From positions 7,616,501 through 7,680,500 of the forward strand of contig JBBDHG010000051.1 in the NCBI GenBank assembly GCA_037951165.1: a stretch of 64,000 nucleotides of DNA, written 5' to 3'. Made by a program: the position numbers and the translations under genes. How positions within the stretch are numbered: position 1 is the stretch's first letter; each line of letters starts with the position of its first letter. This document shows positions 58,961-64,000 of the stretch, in pieces. Source of the DNA: Lophius americanus (Eukaryota; Chordata; Actinopteri; Lophiiformes; Lophiidae). The notes beneath the pieces are model-generated. The model was not told where the DNA came from. It did not search any database and saw nothing but the letters and a program-made list of their open reading frames with translations.

Positions 58961-61929
58961 AATCAAAATGTTCATTAATAAATAGTGACCCAGAGATAGT
59001 GAGCTCAACCAAATAGTTGACCAGGCCATTAAACGGTTAACTGTTAAATGAGTGAGACATGGTTTGTGCCCTTTTCTGGGCAGGCAGACAAAAATCTGCT
59101 GTTCATTTCCCCCTGTCCTCCTGTCCAGAAGGTGTGTGCTCCCTCTCTAATTTTGGTGTTAACCCTGCAGAAAGAGTGAGAGATTTGGAGACCTGCAGCA
59201 GAAAGAATATGCTCAGCTGTCTCCTGAACTGCATGCAGCCATAATTTGTCTATCACAGCGGGACAGTAGCAGTGGGTTATATTATCTGGTGCTATTAGAG
59301 CACTTAAAGGCAGAATCTCTCCCGATCATTTAGCCCCGCTGAGTGTTTATGCCGGATGTGCTGCATGGACTCTTTATCAACTCCTCTCAGCAGATCAGAT
59401 GTTACAAAAAACCACACCAACCGCAGGGGTAAAAACATACAGAGCGTGTTTTTCTCACACGTTTCTTTTCCGAATTTATGCTGCTCTTCTGTCATAAATG
59501 ACACGGAGCTGCTCTTAGAAATGCTGAACCTCCCTGTAAATTTGGCACGGCGATATGATGAACTCAGAAGTGATTTAATACGTGGGGCTCCTTTGCCTCT
59601 GCATCCTTCTGCTAAAGCTAAAAGGGCTCACTGACCTGGGTTACAGGGTTGTTTATAGCAGTCACACAAGTTATTCCAGCCGCAGGAAATCCTTCTCCTC
59701 AGCAGTTAAAGAGCAGTCAAACATTGCATGGTAACCCACCAGCGTTGATGGTAATTACTCACCGCCATCTCCGTTAGCCTTTCGCTGCGGGAGTTGCCGA
59801 CCGCTCCAGCTGTATTTCAAAACAGACAGCAATCTTGCAGATTATGTTTGGGGCGTCTAATCAGAAGCGGGAAATCCGACCTCGTTCATTGCAGTACAGC
59901 AAGGAGGTCTGAGCAAGATACGGGCAAAACATGCGAGGAATCACTAAGCAGTCGTGGTAATTATTTTTAAATCAATATTGTGACGAGCAATGCTCTAGAG
60001 TGTCAAATCCCAGCTCGTCAGATTTGAGTGGACTCATCCCTGTGGAATCTGAGAATCTTCAATGCAGCTGCCATGATTGATTCCCACATGATACCTTTCA
60101 CATGATGGCCATCTGCAAAGCTAACACGGCGATCGATCACATTCTCCTACGGCGTGTATGTGGGTTGGCTGCGGACCTGAGAGCGTGTGCTGAAATGTTA
60201 GAGGATTGATTTGAATTCTTGAGTCCCTGTAATTAAATGGGTGCTAATTCAAATGTCAGAATTAGTGTTAAATTGATGAGGTTATGGGGGATGGAAGAGG
60301 TGCATATAGATGATGCATAACCACACACACACACACGCATGAATTATAAAAACAAGGCACGAGCGGACAGATATGGCCATAGTTATCCATCTATTAAACA
60401 CACCTCCTGTGAAATCCCACACAGCTTAAACACACCTCCTGTGAAATCCCACAACTGCTGTATTTTATATAAACCTTGTCAAATTGCTCTAAATTTATTT
60501 CCGTCTTTTCATTTCTCTCTGCGAAAGTGATCAACCTGGCACTTTTACTTTACCCCTGCCATTCGGTCTGCGCTGGTCAGAACTAATAACAGTTAGCAAT
60601 GCTCTTATGTTGGATCAGTAACGGATTGTTTGTATTTAATTTAAATTCTAGGCATACCTGTATAATTATCTTGTGAATTGCACACACAAAAGAAAAAGAA
60701 AAATTAATATTTCATAGCCTTTCTTTAATTTTGTGTTTGCTACTAAAAAGAATAATATGAATTGAAATTCAACGTGTGAGTTCCCTTTTGCAAAAGTGGA
60801 AATATCTCCCATCGAACAACTCTACAGCCGTCAACTTTAACAACCCACAAAGAGAGAGGAAGAGAGAGGTTTTATGTTTTCTTATCTTCTGTTTCTCTCC
60901 CGAGGGCGTAATTTCACAGACCAGTTGCACACAGACATCAATCTTTCCAAGCAGGCCGTTTTAGCTCCTCCTTTTATTTAAGTTTAGAATTGAGAACACA
61001 CTGACACCCACGCTCCGTTCCTCCGCCACAATCTCTCCATCTCTGCCCTTCTGTCTTTCTAACTTTTTAAAGACTTTCTCCTCTTATCAGTTCAACTTTA
61101 CACCTCCTGACAACTAAATGAGTGACAAATGTGGAAGACCACTGTAGCACCCTGCAACACCTTCTTACTCAGACAGGCGGGGCTTTGGCCCTTCGGAAAT
61201 CACCGGTGCTGGACTGCAGGGAAAACCTGACTCAAACGTTACATAGCAGAAAAAAAGGCCATGGTTTCTACATCTACTACTAAGAAAGGATTACTTCTTA
61301 AACCATCAAGATGGGGATCTTATACTTCACGACAAGTTATAAGTGGGGTCTATCCTCTGAAAGGGGCTGCAGTAAGTCTCACATGCTGTGTGTGTTGGCC
61401 TGAAAACCTTAAACTGGATACATTTCCTATGAAAAAGAAGCAAAAATGTACGCTCTCATCCGCAGCATTAGACAAACTCTGATAATCACATCAAACAAAT
61501 GTTCAAAAGACAACAGCAGCGTAAAACTCAATTTGCATCTTCCTACCTTCTCCAGATGCAGGTTTGATTACAGAAATGTATGAACAGCTGCTACCATGCT
61601 GGGCGTAAAATCTCACAATGAGCCGCCGTTACATATTTAGATAGAATGTGACTGCGTGTTAATATCTGAACGCGCCTTATTCCACGTGAATAAGATCAAA
61701 CGAAGAGAAATACCAGTTTACAACCAAACCTACCATGAATCTCTATAAAAAAGGTTTAGATTTGTCAACAATGCCTCCGCCGTGGCCCATCAGCACCCTA
61801 GGTTTAAGGAAAATGAATGCAGATTTTGGAGTATCTGGAGTATCTCTCAAATACCCACTAACCATTTGTCTCCCGCGCCACAGTGAATGTCCACGAGAGT
61901 TGACCTTTAAAAAAAAACCCACACATGAT
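58961..61929. other. Intron, no gene seen
   Basis: No exon or RNA gene is recognised. A 32-bp unit (AAACACACCTCCTGTGAAAT core) is duplicated in tandem at 60394-60457, and a (CA)n run lies at 60323-60336. Confidence 0.4.
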
Positions 61930-62085
61930 GCCCGTATGGTGGCGTAGTGGGTAGCCCGGTTTGTGTGTGGATATAATGTTCTCCTCAGTTTTCCTGAAGG
62001 TGCTCTGGCTTCAACCGCAGTCCAATTTAATTGCTCATAGTTGAAAGTGTGGGATTGAATGGTTTTCTATCTCTATGGATACGTT
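61930..62085 (+). repeat. Fish-type SINE-like repeat G, copy 2 (degraded)
   Basis: GTATGGTGGCGTAGTGGGTA resembles a tRNA-like/SINE head. It is followed by GTTCTCCTCAGTTTTCCTG, GGTGCTCTGGCTTCAACC, and GGTTTTCTATCTCTATGGAT, matching the order of repeat G with an internal deletion. Not a functional tRNA. Confidence 0.65.
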
Positions 62086-62200
62086 CACACTTTTTCATGG
62101 CATGGTGAACAAACCACATAGAATCTAATCTTTTCCGGCTCTGATTTGGGCCACTTCCATATGTGTTCCTGAATCAGACACAGGTCCGACAAACGGGATA
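62086..62200 (+). repeat. Dispersed repeat D, copy 2
   Basis: CATGGCATGGTGAACAAACC, ATAGAATCTAATC, CCACTTCCATATGTGTTCC and GAATCAGACACAGGTCC match 45165-45400 in inverse orientation. Confidence 0.65.
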
Positions 62201-64000
62201 ACGAGTCAAGACAAAGAAAATCAAGCTGATGCTCGGTTGTCATGCCTCCAACCGTCTCCATCTTCTGTCCACTATCTCCATTTTCCCCCGTTAGGGATAA
62301 GAAACAATGTGACTGCTGATGTTTGCCTAGATTCAGTATTCTAGTTGAGTGTCTGATTAATTAAAATGCAGAGCGCATTGAACCAGGTGGTTGTGGGACA
62401 CGGAGCTGTAATTTGTCTCACTAGGCGTCGAATAAATGAAAAGAACCAAAAAACAGCAAATGACCTAAAGATAGGAGATTTAACTTCAAACACCGAGCTA
62501 TTTTTCAACCATTTATACATTTATGAAATGCCGGGTTTTTATTCTGTTTAATTTGCTTTGAATTCCATCTGGAATGCTGCGATTCGAGAGAGCTGATAAG
62601 TTGACGGTCTGCATTGAATGAGATTAATAATAATATTAAATGTAGCTTACACCAGTGTGACTGTCAGAAAGACACATTTAATGGTGAATTGAGGCTGTAT
62701 GTGATCATTCTCAGCTATTAAACAAAAGTTACTCTCAAACTCATCTGTTCCAGCAGACATTAGACGGAACACCAGGCTTTGTTGGAGATAAATTTAATTA
62801 AACTGCAGTAATCTCCTAGAGTATCCAGTGCTCGCGTACATATTGTTGGTATCTTGGTAGCAGATAGCGTTTCATGAGCGGGGTTATCAGTCCCCCGTGG
62901 GCGCTGCATCAGATCCCACTAGGCGTCCTTCTCCGGAGAAATCCCACGCATGGTTGGCAGAGTGGACAGTTGGCGTGCTCTTCTCGCCTTCCTTTCCGTG
63001 TTACTTTGTGTTTAGCAGTGTTGGAGGTTATGTAGAGTTCATTTTAGGATTACAGCTCAGCTAGAGGGGATGTAACAGTGCTTGGGTGTTAACAAAGGGA
63101 ATCATGAATCTTTTGAAATCCAGAAAGAAGAGAGGCAGAGGAGAAAATGTATATTATCCACTGAATCGCTTAACCAAATCCGAGCAGGACCAAAGCCGCC
63201 ACCGCCGTTTTCTGTGCCCTCACTTGTGTGTGTGTTCTTGCCTATTGGTGAGTGTGTTTATGTGTGTTTTGATTGCTTGCGTGGGTGTTCATTCTGTCAT
63301 ACGCCTGCAGGTTTTGCACCAGAAAGAGGAAGAAATGAAAGCGTCTCAAAATGACATCCTAAACTTGACACATCCACATGGATTTGGATCCGTGATAAAT
63401 TCATCATCAAAACAGCAGCACATATTCATCTCTGGCAGGGAGCTTTTTTTTCGTCACTCTGGCCCTTCCATGTGATCATTACAAGTAGATAAAGCCTGTC
63501 CAAGTCATGTTGTCACATCTCCCCTCTCGTTTTCACAAGATCTGTCTCCAGCTAGCTCCGTTTTCTGGTTTCACCACAGTAAATGTAGCCACGTCTTCTT
63601 GTCCAGCACTAGTCATGTCTCGCCAAACCCAATGTCTAACTAACTAAATATTCTACTCTCAAACCAACTACATTTGTCTGACAGCTGTAGTTACAAATTA
63701 CTTTCCAGATTACAATTTCCAGACACAGATGTTCATGTATCGTGTTTCCTTATTGGTTGAGAAAATCCTATTACTGCTCTTACTGTTTCATAATTTATCT
63801 ATGAAACACCTTCGATTATTGGGAAATTATCAAAAAAAAGCAAAGTGGCTGCTGACGATTTTACAGATTAAAGACTACGGATTATTTTACCATGTACATG
63901 TATGTCAGCAGCATTGGCCCCCATATTACTGAAGTTACCCAGAAATATCCTATGTTACAATAAAACACTGCTTGGGACTATTATTTGGCACAGTATGAGC
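62201..64000. other. Intron to window end, no gene seen
   Basis: No exon is recognised. Two overlapping ORFs at 63082-63475 share a purine-rich start and a TG-rich core but no known domain. 62540-62830 contains repeated TAAT cores and could be regulatory. Confidence 0.35.

Larger units (their letters stand above)
31441..64000 (+). other. samd5: samd5 intron 1 (continues past the window)
   Basis: It begins with donor GTAAGC. I looked for the expected short second coding exon (in human, residues like VPMAGILEYLMNWPKSSQ, preceded by an AG acceptor) and found no match on the + strand to 64000. The intron is therefore inferred to exceed 32.5 kb. I cannot exclude that a very diverged terminal exon was missed. 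Confidence 0.6.

Noticed and set aside
61930..62000. tRNA gene
   Set aside because: Only the head resembles a tRNA-derived SINE; the B-box half and cloverleaf are missing.
63082..63475. Two overlapping ORFs of 90 and 129 codons
   Set aside because: Driven by purine-rich and TG-rich sequence; no recognisable domain.

Overview
This window looks like teleost fish genomic DNA. One conserved protein-coding exon is recognisable: the first coding exon of samd5 (SAM domain-containing protein 5), at 30937-31440 on the + strand. It has a clean GT splice donor and a CpG-rich leader. The rest is AT-rich, intron-less-looking sequence with many decayed repeats. These include LINE 3' ends, a BED-finger (hAT) remnant, a Harbinger-type Myb/SANT remnant and fish-type dispersed repeats. 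There are no bacterial-style gene arrays, operons, rRNA or tRNA genes, or CRISPR arrays.

Layout. 1-29780 is the upstream intergenic flank. It contains nine of ten copies of an unclassified repeat (family A, motif TCACTAGGGGGAGC) and five palindromic arrays (family B, core CACGTTATAACGTG). It also has an L2-like LINE 3' end at 7580, a fold-back TA tract at 1797 and a short RTE-like LINE insertion with a target-site duplication at 24259. 29780-30936 is the samd5 promoter and 5' leader: CpG-rich, with polypurine and poly-G tracts, a MEF2/TATA-like site and several upstream ORFs. 30937-31440 is coding exon 1. 31441-64000 is interpreted as intron 1, because the short second coding exon expected from the family was not found in it. 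That intron holds more repeats, several perfect hairpins, simple repeats and a few homeodomain-site-rich stretches that could be enhancers.

Function. samd5 encodes a small SAM-domain protein, probably a protein-interaction adaptor. Nothing else here is a credible intact gene. The longer ORFs outside exon 1 match no family I recognise and mostly lie in repeats or simple sequence.

Most unusual content: (1) family A, at least ten diverged copies, some with a subterminal hairpin and a CTAG-like end that suggest a non-autonomous Helitron; (2) family B, arrays of about 35-bp palindromic units that all carry the same cap on one side; (3) an open reading frame running through the samd5 exon 1 donor, which would give an alternative C-terminus if the intron is retained. 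All calls come from reading the sequence; no alignment or database search was run.
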